A stretch of DNA of 36,082 bases from contig JAQUPA010000005.1 in NCBI GenBank assembly GCA_028716825.1, positions 1 to 36,082 on the forward strand, given 5' to 3'. The notes under the pieces are model-generated. The model was not told where the DNA came from and made no database searches. It was given only the letters and a program-made list of their open reading frames with translations. Numbering within the stretch: position 1 is the stretch's first letter; every line of letters starts with the position of its first letter. Both the position numbers and the translations under genes were made by a program. Source of the stretch: Candidatus Paceibacterota bacterium (GTDB lineage: Bacteria; Patescibacteriota; Minisyncoccia; Minisyncoccales; GCA-002788555). Below, piece after piece: positions 24,287-32,700 of the stretch.

Positions 24287-25672
24287 ATGAAAAAGAAATT
24301 CTACATAACAACAAGTATTGCCTATACAAATGCTCCTCCGCACATTGGTTTTGCATTAGAGGCAATTCAGGCAGATGTTTTGGCAAGATATCATCGTTTA
24401 TTAGGAGATAACGTTTTCTTTTTAACAGGCACTGACGAGCACGGCTCTAAAATTGAAAGAGCTGCCAAGGAAGCCGGCAAGACACCCGAGCAATTTACAA
24501 ATGAAATTTCAGAAAAATTTCAAAATCTTAAAGACGCCTTAAATATTTCAAATAATGATTTTATAAGAACAACTGACAGAAAAAGACACTGGCCAACAGT
24601 TGAAAGAGTCTGGAAGCAATTATTAGGGAAAGGAGATATTTATAAAAAAAAGTATAAAGGACTTTATTGTGTAGGATGTGAAGCGTTTGTAAAAGAAAAA
24701 GACTTAGTTGATGGGAAATGTCCGAATCACCAAAAAGAGCCAGAAATAATTGAAGAAGAAAATTATTTCTTTCGTCTTTCAGAATATTCAAAGCAAGTTA
24801 AAGAAGAAATAGAAAAGGGTGATATAAAAATTATTCCAGAAACAAGGGAAAATGAAATCTTAAGCTTCATCGATCAGGGCATTGAAGATATTAGTGTTTC
24901 ACGTTCAAAAGAGAAATTAAAATGGGGTATCCCTGTTCCTGGAGATCCTGACCAGATAATTTATGTTTGGTTTGAAGCATTATTAAATTATCTTTATCCA
25001 AAAGATCGTTGGCCGGCAGATGTTCATTGTGTTGGAAAAGATATTTTTAGATTTCATGCCTTAATGTGGCCGGCAATGTTGATTGCCTTGGATTTACCAA
25101 GACCAAAAAATATACTGGTCCATGGATTTATTAATGTTAATGGACAGAAAATGTCAAAGAGTCTGGGAAATATTGTAGATCCTTTCGAGTTAGTTTCTAA
25201 ATATGGTACTGATGCTGTTCGTTATTTTCTCTTGCGTGAGATTCCATCAACTGAAGATGGTGATTTTACTTACGAGAAGTTTGAAGAAAGATATAATTCT
25301 GATCTTGCGAGGGGCCTTGGGAACTTAGTTGCAAGGGTTTTAAAATTAACAGATGGCGACAATAAACCAAGGATAAAAAATGATGGACTTAAAAGAAAAA
25401 TTGAGGAAATAGAAAAAAATTATAAGAATTCTTTGGAAAATTTCAGATTTAATGATGCTTTGGCAGAAATTTGGGAACTAATCAGTGTTTGCGATAAATA
25501 TATTGAACAAAAAAAACCCTGGGAGACAAAAGACAAAGAGGTTATTTGTGACCTTTTATATGCTATTTCAAAAATTTCAGAATTTTTACAACCATTTTTA
25601 CCAAAAACTTCAGAAAAGATATTGGACCAATTAAAAGAAAAAAGAGGAAAATCTCTTTTTCTGAGAATTTAG
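24287..25672 (+). CDS. metG: Methionyl-tRNA synthetase
   Basis: MetRS charges initiator and elongator tRNA-Met. I chose ATG 24287 (MKKKFYITTSIAYTNAPPHI); the upstream open frame covers a terminator and promoter. The 461-aa protein has a HIGH-type motif reading HIGF (19-22), FFLTGTDEHGSKI, and a single zinc knuckle CVGC...CPNH in which the last ligand appears to be His. It also has YVWFEALLNYL, HALMWPAMLIAL and KMSKS (288-292). The C-terminal tRNA-anticodon domain includes ARGLGNLVARVLKL and PWETK. There is no C-terminal EMAP/dimerisation domain. It is commonly neighboured by tatD in bacteria; here a foreign-looking gene separates them. Confidence 0.97.
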   Translation: MKKKFYITTSIAYTNAPPHIGFALEAIQADVLARYHRLLGDNVFFLTGTDEHGSKIERAAKEAGKTPEQFTNEISEKFQNLKDALNISNNDFIRTTDRKRHWPTVERVWKQLLGKGDIYKKKYKGLYCVGCEAFVKEKDLVDGKCPNHQKEPEIIEEENYFFRLSEYSKQVKEEIEKGDIKIIPETRENEILSFIDQGIEDISVSRSKEKLKWGIPVPGDPDQIIYVWFEALLNYLYPKDRWPADVHCVGKDIFRFHALMWPAMLIALDLPRPKNILVHGFINVNGQKMSKSLGNIVDPFELVSKYGTDAVRYFLLREIPSTEDGDFTYEKFEERYNSDLARGLGNLVARVLKLTDGDNKPRIKNDGLKRKIEEIEKNYKNSLENFRFNDALAEIWELISVCDKYIEQKKPWETKDKEVICDLLYAISKISEFLQPFLPKTSEKILDQLKEKRGKSLFLRI

Positions 25673-25684
25673 TTTTTAAACTAA

Positions 25685-25720
25685 GAAAAGTCATTTATTA
25701 ATATTAGAGTGGCTTTTTTA
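25685..25720 (+). terminator. Probable metG terminator
   Basis: AAAAGTCA and TGGCTTTT pair over 8 bp (one G-T) around a roughly 18-nt AT-rich loop and end in a T-run. It separates metG from the next transcription unit. Confidence 0.5.
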
Positions 25721-25726
25721 ATGATA

Positions 25727-25755
25727 TTGACTAAATGCTATTTTTCAATTATAAA
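25727..25755 (+). promoter_or_regulatory. Promoter for the GH52-like gene
   Basis: TTGACT (25727-25732, 5 of 6), a 17-nt spacer, and TATAAA (25750-25755, 5 of 6). The leader would be about 85 nt. A TTGACA at 25783 lacks a matching -10. A GGAG (25835-25838) sits 8 nt before the ATG at 25847 and decides the start. Confidence 0.65.
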
Positions 25756-25846
25756 ATTAATAGGGAGTTTGAGGATAGCTCTTTGACATATAAATCGGAT
25801 AAGGTTAAGGAAAAAAATAAAACTAAAAAAGATTGGAGTGTTTGAA

Positions 25847-28477
25847 ATGAAAAGAATGTTTGGTTTTTTGTGGAGAGCGAGAGGAAATATACTTTACTTC
25901 GCACTTATAGGCATTTTAATCATTTCTTTGATTGCTGTTTTTGTTCCTAAAGCGCAGGCGAGCGGATGGCTCCACTATGAGAAAGGGCAAACGCGGACAG
26001 GTTTTGTACTTGCTCGTCCCGGTAGCGGATTTGACTGTAATGCACATTTTGACCTTGGCAGGTTCAAATACTACACCAGCTGCATGGGGATAACGAGAGA
26101 TGGACCGCCCACTTCAATAATCTGTGGCACGCGTCTTGATTCTGATGGTTCAATTCAACGTTTTGATCCTTCAGACCAAGAATGGACTCCATACTGGGAT
26201 AATACCCAAATTGAGGTGATGCCTGACAGGCGTCGGCTTTATGGAGCTCATTGTAGGCCAGGAACAAATGACGTTCAGGTCTACACATCAGTGGCGACGA
26301 TTAGCCCGTTTGCTGGTTTTTCTAAGGATATAAATAATCCTAATATGAAAATCAGCCTTGCGCCGTTTTTCTACAAAGAAGTAGCGCTTTACAACAATAC
26401 CGGCGTATATCAAAGCGGAAAAATGTTCTTTAGCATTGATTACGCTACTGGCTATGCTCAAAACGGGAATACAAAGACAATCTACTATCAGGTTCCTAGT
26501 GACAATGGCGGATTGCGGGCGCTTGCGATTCAAGATCCTTCAGCAACCTGGGGATATGGAGATGGCATTTTTGATTACTTTGCTGCGACTAGTTCTTTGC
26601 CAAATTGCCACGTTGGTAGCAGTATTTGGAATGCCGGCGGATTTTCGGTTCCTTTCGGACTTCGTCCAGGAGAGGAAAAGATAATTCGTTTGGTATATGC
26701 CGGGTACAATGGCGGAGACGTAATGCAGGATGTTTCTCGTGGTGGCTGGATGAGGTTCCTTTATGGGAAACTTTTTCCTGCTGGCTCAAACCAGGCGGGC
26801 GTGAATCAGGTGATTGATTATGCTTTTTCAAACAAAGACGAAATCATGGCTAAAACCAACGCCTTTGCTGCAAAATATATGACAGGCAATTCCATGCTGG
26901 ACTTTATAATCTCCATGGCCATCCAGAATTATCTTGCCAATGGGTGGATGGTTTATGACCCTCGTAATGGCAATGTATATTACTATGTTAGCGAGGGAGG
27001 CGACTGCCAATTTTTGAGTACAATAGACGTTGGCCACGATACGGCGGTCTTTGAAGTTCAGGAAGGAATTGAGGCTCTTCGAAAACAGCTCGAAGAGTGG
27101 GAAGCTTATGTGCTTTCCGATCAATACGGCATTTACTTGCAGCATGACATGGGAGTTGAAACTCAGGTTATTCCGGGCCAAGTCTACCCGTTCAATATGG
27201 GAGTGGAGGAGATTCTTAATAGGAACCTTCTTTTGCACTTTTATTGGAAGAAGAGCGGGGATATTGCTTTTATGCAGCAAAAGTTGGCTCGGACATGGGA
27301 ATTCATTTCGTCGCTGAAGGCTCGGTCCGCTGGAAGTGGAATAGTTCACTATAACGCATACAAAACGACATTTGACTATGAAGCAGCGAGCGGAGGAACA
27401 TGTTCTTTGGGGGAGGCCTCAGAGAATACATACATTGCTGTCAAGCAATTTGCCAATTATATTGCTTGTGCGGAGATGTTCCTCGCCGTGGGAGACTCTC
27501 AAAAAGCGGATGTTTGTTACCAAGAGGCAAACAAAATTAAAGAAACCCTAAAGGGAGCCTATCGGCGATTCGGATATTTACCGGTGAGTCTTTCTTATGC
27601 TCTTCCGGACTGGTCGGACCAGAGCGTTGTGATCTTTGATGGATTATTAACGCTGTTCCTCACCGACAGTTACGACCCCAATGGCAATGGAACGGGTGAT
27701 GCCCTTATAAGGGATTTGCTCGTTAATGTTGCTCCGTCCCATTACTATGCTTTGAATGTGTGTAGAAGGGCTTACGGTTATAGTGTTACCTCTTCGGCAG
27801 ACGAGACTTGGCTCTCAAAGTGTTCTTTTAACGCCACTACGATTTCGGGATTTTTTGAAATCTTGGGATTTTATGGTTATGAAGGGCACAATGAAGTATT
27901 ATCAGATGCCGCCTCGCTTTTGCAAAATAGCGAGCTGGGATTTGTTGATTGTTGGAATGTTGATGCTGGAGCAGCGCTTAATCTTACCCTATATCCTCGA
28001 GGAGCTTGTATAGTTGGACTCTCGGAAGGATATTCAAATATGGTCAAGCTTTTGTATCGGCGCTGGCTGGGGCGTGAACCGGATCCTGGTGGATATGATG
28101 CTCACCTGAACGCTTTGCGGACGGGAGCAATGAATCCTACCCAGGTGACAAACAGTGTTCGTTATTCGTATGAATACTGTGATCGATACGTCAGTTATGT
28201 GTTTGTGACCATGTTTGGCTATGATCAGGATGTTCAAGGGCATAACGCTTACGTAAATGCTATGTTGTGTAGAGTTATGTCAGAGACTGATATCTACTGG
28301 GAGTTTTACCGAGCATCGATAATCTGGAAAGTCTATAAAGAACTACTTTATAGGGCTCCTGATGATGATGGTCTTTCTACTTTTACGAACGCCATGAAAG
28401 CTGGAATGACCGAACAGCAGGTTCGGGAATCTATAATGAGTTCGGATGAGTACAAAAGGCTCCATCCTAATGGATAA
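25847..28477 (+). CDS. Secreted GH52-like glycoside hydrolase with C-terminal DUF4214 repeats
   Basis: An 876-aa exported protein. Residues 1-38 form a long signal peptide ending VPKAQA. Residues about 40-260 are a beta-rich region. Residues about 300-700 look like an (alpha/alpha)6 barrel with the pattern of GH52 beta-xylosidases: SEGGD followed by FLSTIDV (around E383) and TTFDYEAASGGTCSLGEASE (D510) followed by NTYIAVKQFANYIACAEMFL. E383 and D510 are my candidates for catalytic residues. Residues about 725-873 hold three DUF4214-like units (LLYRRWLGREPDPGGYDAHL, FVTMFGYDQDVQGHNAYV, LLYRAPDDDGLSTFTNAM), often linked to surface matrices. GC is visibly higher than in both neighbours, and the gene has its own promoter, Shine-Dalgarno and terminator, all suggesting recent transfer. 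A related barrel family such as GH116 is the main alternative. Confidence 0.65.
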   Translation: MKRMFGFLWRARGNILYFALIGILIISLIAVFVPKAQASGWLHYEKGQTRTGFVLARPGSGFDCNAHFDLGRFKYYTSCMGITRDGPPTSIICGTRLDSDGSIQRFDPSDQEWTPYWDNTQIEVMPDRRRLYGAHCRPGTNDVQVYTSVATISPFAGFSKDINNPNMKISLAPFFYKEVALYNNTGVYQSGKMFFSIDYATGYAQNGNTKTIYYQVPSDNGGLRALAIQDPSATWGYGDGIFDYFAATSSLPNCHVGSSIWNAGGFSVPFGLRPGEEKIIRLVYAGYNGGDVMQDVSRGGWMRFLYGKLFPAGSNQAGVNQVIDYAFSNKDEIMAKTNAFAAKYMTGNSMLDFIISMAIQNYLANGWMVYDPRNGNVYYYVSEGGDCQFLSTIDVGHDTAVFEVQEGIEALRKQLEEWEAYVLSDQYGIYLQHDMGVETQVIPGQVYPFNMGVEEILNRNLLLHFYWKKSGDIAFMQQKLARTWEFISSLKARSAGSGIVHYNAYKTTFDYEAASGGTCSLGEASENTYIAVKQFANYIACAEMFLAVGDSQKADVCYQEANKIKETLKGAYRRFGYLPVSLSYALPDWSDQSVVIFDGLLTLFLTDSYDPNGNGTGDALIRDLLVNVAPSHYYALNVCRRAYGYSVTSSADETWLSKCSFNATTISGFFEILGFYGYEGHNEVLSDAASLLQNSELGFVDCWNVDAGAALNLTLYPRGACIVGLSEGYSNMVKLLYRRWLGREPDPGGYDAHLNALRTGAMNPTQVTNSVRYSYEYCDRYVSYVFVTMFGYDQDVQGHNAYVNAMLCRVMSETDIYWEFYRASIIWKVYKELLYRAPDDDGLSTFTNAMKAGMTEQQVRESIMSSDEYKRLHPNG

Positions 28478-28511
28478 TAGTTCTCAAAATCGTTCTTTAT
28501 GAGTATCGATC

Positions 28512-28549
28512 AGCCGTCTCGTCTTGTATACGAGCGGCTTTTATTTTAT
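28512..28549 (+). terminator. Strong intrinsic terminator after the GH52-like gene
   Basis: AGCCG-T-CTCGT (28512-28522), a 7-nt loop, then ACGAG-CGGCT (28530-28539): ten base pairs with one bulge, running into TTTTATTTTATTT. It is much more GC-rich than other terminators in the window, like the gene it follows. Confidence 0.85.
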
Positions 28550-28575
28550 TTAAAATTTTGATAGATTTATTACAT

Positions 28576-29412
28576 ATGTTAATAGATACACACGCACATC
28601 TTAATTTTGTTTCTTACGATGAAGATAGGGACGGAGTGATAAAAAAATCATTAGAGAACGATATCTGGATGATTAATGTTGGCACAAACTATCTAACTTC
28701 AAAAAAAGCGGTTGAGATAGCAAATAAAAATGAAGAAGGTGTTTTTGCTTCCGTAGGTCTTCATCCAATAAATTTAGAAACAGGATTGATTAAGATATAT
28801 CGTGATAAAAACGAAATAAATGACGATTTTTCTTTTGAAAAAGAATTTGATTATCAAAAATACGGAGAGCTAATTTTAAAAAGTCAGAAAAAAGTAGTTG
28901 CTGTTGGAGAAATTGGTTTTGATTACTGGTCAAAACCAAAGACAAAGAAAAAAATGAATGAGTTTAGAGAACAGCAAATAAAACTTTTCAGGAAGGAGGT
29001 TAGTCTTGCAAGGGAATTTGAGTTACCCTTGATTTTGCATTGTCGTCTCGGATATGAAGATTTAATTGAAGAACTTTCAAGAATAAAACATAAATTCGGC
29101 GGAGTTTTGCATTGTTTTTGCGGAAACTGGAAAGAAGCTGAAGCATTTCTTGAAATGGGTTATTATATTGGTTTTAATGGTATAATTTTTAAATTAAAAC
29201 TTGACGATATTATTAAAAAAACGCCATTGGAAAGAATGTTAGTTGAAACTGATTGTCCCTTTTTGACCCCACCAAAAATTAAAAAGGAAAGGAATGAGCC
29301 AGTTAATATAAAATATATCGTAGAAAAGATTGCAAAAGTTAAAAATGTCAAAAATGCAGAGATAGAAAGGATTACAACCGAAAATGCAAATAAATTATTT
29401 AATCTTTTGTAA
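28576..29412 (+). CDS. tatD: TatD-family metal-dependent DNase
   Basis: TatD proteins are TIM-barrel metal-dependent hydrolases with 3'-5' exonuclease activity on DNA. I chose ATG 28576 (MLIDTHAHLNF); an earlier in-frame TTG adds only six unmatched residues. The 278-aa product has HAH near the N-terminus, VGLHP, VGEIGFDYW, LILHCR, HCFCGNWKEAEAFLEMGYYIG and VETDCPFLTPP, all standard metal-site motifs. It normally neighbours metG; in this genome it lies beyond the GH52-like gene. Confidence 0.95.
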   Translation: MLIDTHAHLNFVSYDEDRDGVIKKSLENDIWMINVGTNYLTSKKAVEIANKNEEGVFASVGLHPINLETGLIKIYRDKNEINDDFSFEKEFDYQKYGELILKSQKKVVAVGEIGFDYWSKPKTKKKMNEFREQQIKLFRKEVSLAREFELPLILHCRLGYEDLIEELSRIKHKFGGVLHCFCGNWKEAEAFLEMGYYIGFNGIIFKLKLDDIIKKTPLERMLVETDCPFLTPPKIKKERNEPVNIKYIVEKIAKVKNVKNAEIERITTENANKLFNLL

Positions 29413-29441
29413 AAGAAACTTTTTTGATAAAATATAAAAAC

Positions 29442-31178
29442 ATGCGAAAGATATTTTTTAGATATTTTTTATCATTATTAATTGCGGCTTTATTTTTTAT
29501 GCCGTTTTTTGTTTTTGCAGAAAATATCAACTCTTTTAATCAGAAAATTCAAATTAAAGAGAATTCTGATATAGCAGTTGAAGAGACCATAATTTATAAT
29601 TTTGACGCTCAAATGCGCCATGGAATCTATAGATATATTCCTTATAAATATAAAACCGATAAAGGAACCATAAAACTAGATATAAAAATAAGGAAAGTTA
29701 TTGATGAGAAGGGGAAGGTGTATAAATATGAGACAGGAAGCGAAGGTAATAATGTTTATGTAAAAATTGGGGATCCTAACAGCACAGTTACCGGAGTTAA
29801 AACTTACAAAATTACATATAATATTTCTGGTGCGGTTAATTTTTTTGAAGAACACGATGAACTTTATTGGAATGTCACGGGGGACGAATGGAAAATTCCA
29901 ATAAATTTAGCAAGCGCAAGCGTAACTTTACCAAAAGAGATAAAAGAAGAAAATTGGAAGCTTGCTTGCTTCACCGGTAAATATGGTTCAAAAGAATCAG
30001 CATGTGAGAAAAAAATTGTTTCAGGAAAAGAAGTGATATTTAAGACAAAAAGAATTCTTAATACTTATGAAGGATTAACTATAGTTGTTGGTTGGCCAAA
30101 AAACATTACAAAAGAACCAACAGTATTACAAAAACTCGGGAAATTTCTAGCTAATAATTTTTTAATTTTCTTGCCTTTTGTTGTTTTTCCTTGGTTTTTC
30201 TTTTTATGGCGCAAGAAAGGAAAAGATCCAGAAGGTAGGGGAACAATTATCGCAGAGTATGAGCCGCCAAAAGGAGTAGGACCCGTTGAGGCAGAAGCAG
30301 TTGTAAAAGAAGGAGTGGAAAATAAGGGCATTACAGCTACAATCATTGACCTTGCAAGAAAAGGATCTTTTAAAATTAAAGAAGTTGAAAATAAAAAGTT
30401 AGGGGTTTTTAAATCAAAAGATTGGGAATTAATAAAACAAGATAATTTTTCAGAAGAGAAATTATCAATTTACGAGAAAGATCTTGTAAATGGTTTATTT
30501 GGTGGTTCCGGGAGCATCAGTTTATCTGATCTTAAAAAAAGTACAAGTTTACCTACAAAGATTCAAGATTTTAAAAGTATGGTGATGGACTCAGTGGTTA
30601 AGAAGGGTTATTTTTCTGAAAAACCATCAAAGGCCATATCAAAAGCGATTTTTAAAGGGATGTTTTTAATAGGTGTTTTTGTCGCCCCAATGATTATTTT
30701 GGCACGCACAACAGGATTAAATATTATAAGCATAATTGTCTCTGGCTTAATTGTTGTTCTTTTCGGACGGGCTATGCCAAAGCTTACAAAAGAAGGTAGA
30801 GAGGTTAAAGACAAATTACTTGGCTTTAAAGAGTTTTTATCAGTTGTTGAGAAAGATAGGGCAAAATTTCATTTCTCGCCCGAAGCCAATCCTGAAAAAT
30901 TTGCAGATTATTTACCCTATGCTATTGTTTTTGGGGTTGAGAAAGAATGGGCAAAACTTTTTGAAGGTATTGAAATTCCAAAACCCGAATGGTATGAGGG
31001 AACTTGGGTTGGAGGTTATACCGCCTTTGCAATGGCAAATAGTATTTCCAGTTTCGACTCCGGTTTTTCTTCTTCAATGAGAGGAGCGAGCGCTGCAGCT
31101 TCTGGGAGTTCTGGATTCAGCGGCGGCGGCGGATTTTCTGGCGGAGGATTTGGTGGCGGCGGTGGCGGAAGCTGGTAA
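29442..31178 (+). CDS. DUF2207 membrane protein with Gly-rich C-terminus
   Basis: A 578-aa membrane protein of unknown biochemical role. Start at ATG 29442 (MRKIFFRYFLSLL); a signal peptide ends near FVFA (about 26). The extracytoplasmic DUF2207 domain (about 27-220) includes EETIIYNFDAQMRHGIYRYI and VNFFEEHDELYWNVTGDEW, both diagnostic. One transmembrane helix follows (about 230-255), then EYEPPKGVGPVEAEAVV and a cytoplasmic region, two more helices (about 395-440), and a Gly/Ser-rich tail ending GGGGGGSW. DUF2207 proteins often occur with LemA, and a LemA gene lies 4 kb away on the other strand. Confidence 0.85.
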   Translation: MRKIFFRYFLSLLIAALFFMPFFVFAENINSFNQKIQIKENSDIAVEETIIYNFDAQMRHGIYRYIPYKYKTDKGTIKLDIKIRKVIDEKGKVYKYETGSEGNNVYVKIGDPNSTVTGVKTYKITYNISGAVNFFEEHDELYWNVTGDEWKIPINLASASVTLPKEIKEENWKLACFTGKYGSKESACEKKIVSGKEVIFKTKRILNTYEGLTIVVGWPKNITKEPTVLQKLGKFLANNFLIFLPFVVFPWFFFLWRKKGKDPEGRGTIIAEYEPPKGVGPVEAEAVVKEGVENKGITATIIDLARKGSFKIKEVENKKLGVFKSKDWELIKQDNFSEEKLSIYEKDLVNGLFGGSGSISLSDLKKSTSLPTKIQDFKSMVMDSVVKKGYFSEKPSKAISKAIFKGMFLIGVFVAPMIILARTTGLNIISIIVSGLIVVLFGRAMPKLTKEGREVKDKLLGFKEFLSVVEKDRAKFHFSPEANPEKFADYLPYAIVFGVEKEWAKLFEGIEIPKPEWYEGTWVGGYTAFAMANSISSFDSGFSSSMRGASAAASGSSGFSGGGGFSGGGFGGGGGGSW

Positions 31179-31203
31179 AAAAACTAACAGCAAACGACTA
31201 ATA

Positions 31204-31233
31204 ACAAAAAAACAAAAAAACAAAAAAACAAAA
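31204..31233. repeat. Short A7C tandem tract
   Basis: About four imperfect units of an 8-nt A-run plus C between the DUF2207 and PD-(D/E)XK-like genes. It is low complexity and was probably generated by slippage; no gene or hairpin is present in the 68-bp spacer. Confidence 0.6.
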
Positions 31234-31246
31234 AATAAAAAACATT

Positions 31247-31750
31247 ATGGATCCACAAAGTATTCTGAAAGGGAAAATAGCAGAGGATTTAATGAGGGAA
31301 TTACTTGAGAAAAACCAAGTGCATGTTTATTTAACTAGCCAGAAATCTCTTTTACAGGAGCTGGAGCAGACAGAGGCTTCTTTCAAGTGGGAGAGTAAAA
31401 CTGGTAAAAAACTATCTTCGATACCCGATTTTTTAGTATTTACTAAAAAGGCAAAAGCATTTTTTGTTGAAGTTAAGTTTAGAAGCGATCCAGAATCGCT
31501 TGAGGAAGTTTTGTTAATTGAAAAAGAATATCTTGAGAAGTATTGGGAAGCAAAAATAGTAATCGTAACTTCTAAAGAAAAACCTTATTTTAGAATAGTC
31601 TCGCCTCCTTATTTTTCAAAAGAAAAAAAGGAAGGATGGCCAATACCAGTTTTAAATTGGCTTCCTTTAGAAGACGATCCAGATCTTGGAATAGATCCAA
31701 AGACAATAAAAGAGTTTAATAAGTTAGTTAAGCAATACTACGAAAAATAA
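31247..31750 (+). CDS. Small PD-(D/E)XK nuclease-fold protein, hypothetical
   Basis: A 167-aa protein with a visible PD-(D/E)XK active-site pattern: E13 in ILKGKIAEDLMRELL, P60-D61 in SSIPDFLVF and E75-V-K77 in AFFVEVKFR. Spacing fits the restriction-endonuclease-like fold of Holliday resolvases and Type II/IV enzymes. There is no DNA-binding or helicase domain, signal peptide or membrane segment. The C-terminal part (PPYFSKEKKEGWPIPVLNWL) is unfamiliar. It ends 1 nt before the stop of the convergent Nif3-like gene, with no visible terminator between them. A methylase, a helicase or a toxin-antitoxin partner is not adjacent, so whether it acts in repair, defence or RNA processing cannot be told. 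Confidence 0.7.
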   Translation: MDPQSILKGKIAEDLMRELLEKNQVHVYLTSQKSLLQELEQTEASFKWESKTGKKLSSIPDFLVFTKKAKAFFVEVKFRSDPESLEEVLLIEKEYLEKYWEAKIVIVTSKEKPYFRIVSPPYFSKEKKEGWPIPVLNWLPLEDDPDLGIDPKTIKEFNKLVKQYYEK

Positions 31751-31751
31751 G

Positions 31752-32693
31752 TTAATTTCTAGATATCCTTATTAGGCCAGAAGAGGGAATAATTTTTATT
31801 CTTCGTTTTTCTAATTTATCTAAGAAAAGATTAACTCCTAAAGAATCAGAGGACATGTGTCCCGCAATTAAAACATTTAGATAATTTTTTTCAGCTTCTT
31901 TGCGGTGTTCTTCTGAAGCATGCATTCCAATAACTGTTCCAACGCCGGCTTTTGCCAACCATTCGTATATTTTTGGATTACCCTCTGTGCCTCCTGTAAT
32001 TTCTGTTAAAGCAATTTTTCCACAGTAATTTTCTTTTTTTCCAGCAAATAAAGTTGGTCCTTGTTTTTGCTCTTTTGCCCTTTGATATTCTGGGATTTTT
32101 TCGAATTCTTCCATCAGCTCTTCTACTCTTTCAAATTTCTTTCTTTCCATTTTTTCTCTTAAAAAATTTGCAGCTAAATTATCACAGACAGTATGTGCGC
32201 ACATTAAATTAACTCCCAATATTTTTGCTGCATCCCCAACTCTCTGTGTGTTTCGCGGTGAAAGACTCCTAAAAACCTCAGAAGTTCTTGGTTCAAGAAG
32301 TTTTTCCGCTACGTTTATAGGAATGCCGTATTCAGAAAGAACATCGGCTTGTAGTTCCATAACCTCAGAAAGTCCGGCAAGAGCATTTCCTAAAGGATGA
32401 TGAGAAATTACAAGGTCTGCTTTAATCTCTTTAGCTAATAACAAGTCAGCGACTTCAATATCAATACCAACAAGAATTTTTTTTATTTCTTTATCTTTTG
32501 ATGTGTTCAAAATTCTTGTGTCAGAGTATGGATTTTCTAAGCTTTCTTTATCAAAATATTTTTTATCTTTTTCTTCTAACTTTTTGAATTTATTTTTTCT
32601 TGTTTCTAAAATTTTTTTGATTTTTTCTTTCTTACGAAAGTCAGCTTCTGTGCCCAATTTTACTGCCAAGTTATATATTTCTTTTATTTTCAT
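31752..32693 (-). CDS. Nif3-like dinuclear metal protein
   Basis: A 313-aa member of the Nif3/DUF34 family, conserved in nearly all life but of uncertain function (proposed GTP cyclohydrolase-like or metal-related roles). Family signals are present: ILVGIDIEVADLLLA, DLVISHHPLG with H98-H99, AHTVCDN with H167 and D171, and IAGHMSSDSLGVN with H279 and D283. These are candidate ligands for two metals. About 65 N-terminal residues, Lys/Glu-rich, replace the short canonical N-terminus. It is the last gene of the minus-strand run, 7 nt after the nucleotidyltransferase gene. Confidence 0.8.
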   Translation of the reverse strand: MKIKEIYNLAVKLGTEADFRKKEKIKKILETRKNKFKKLEEKDKKYFDKESLENPYSDTRILNTSKDKEIKKILVGIDIEVADLLLAKEIKADLVISHHPLGNALAGLSEVMELQADVLSEYGIPINVAEKLLEPRTSEVFRSLSPRNTQRVGDAAKILGVNLMCAHTVCDNLAANFLREKMERKKFERVEELMEEFEKIPEYQRAKEQKQGPTLFAGKKENYCGKIALTEITGGTEGNPKIYEWLAKAGVGTVIGMHASEEHRKEAEKNYLNVLIAGHMSSDSLGVNLFLDKLEKRRIKIIPSSGLIRISRN

Positions 32694-32700
32694 GTAATTT

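Noticed and set aside
25783-25788. TTGACA as the -35 of the GH52-like gene
   Set aside because: No -10 lies at 16-18 nt downstream; the pair at 25727/25750 has correct spacing.
26828-27349. A 173-codon open frame antisense to the GH52-like gene
   Set aside because: It is the longest antisense frame, but shows no domain, signal or start context. The + strand frame is complete and has clear family motifs. It reflects the higher GC of the region.
31204-31233. Tandem A7C units as a possible CRISPR-like array
   Set aside because: The units are 8 nt with no spacers and no cas genes nearby, so this is a simple slippage repeat.
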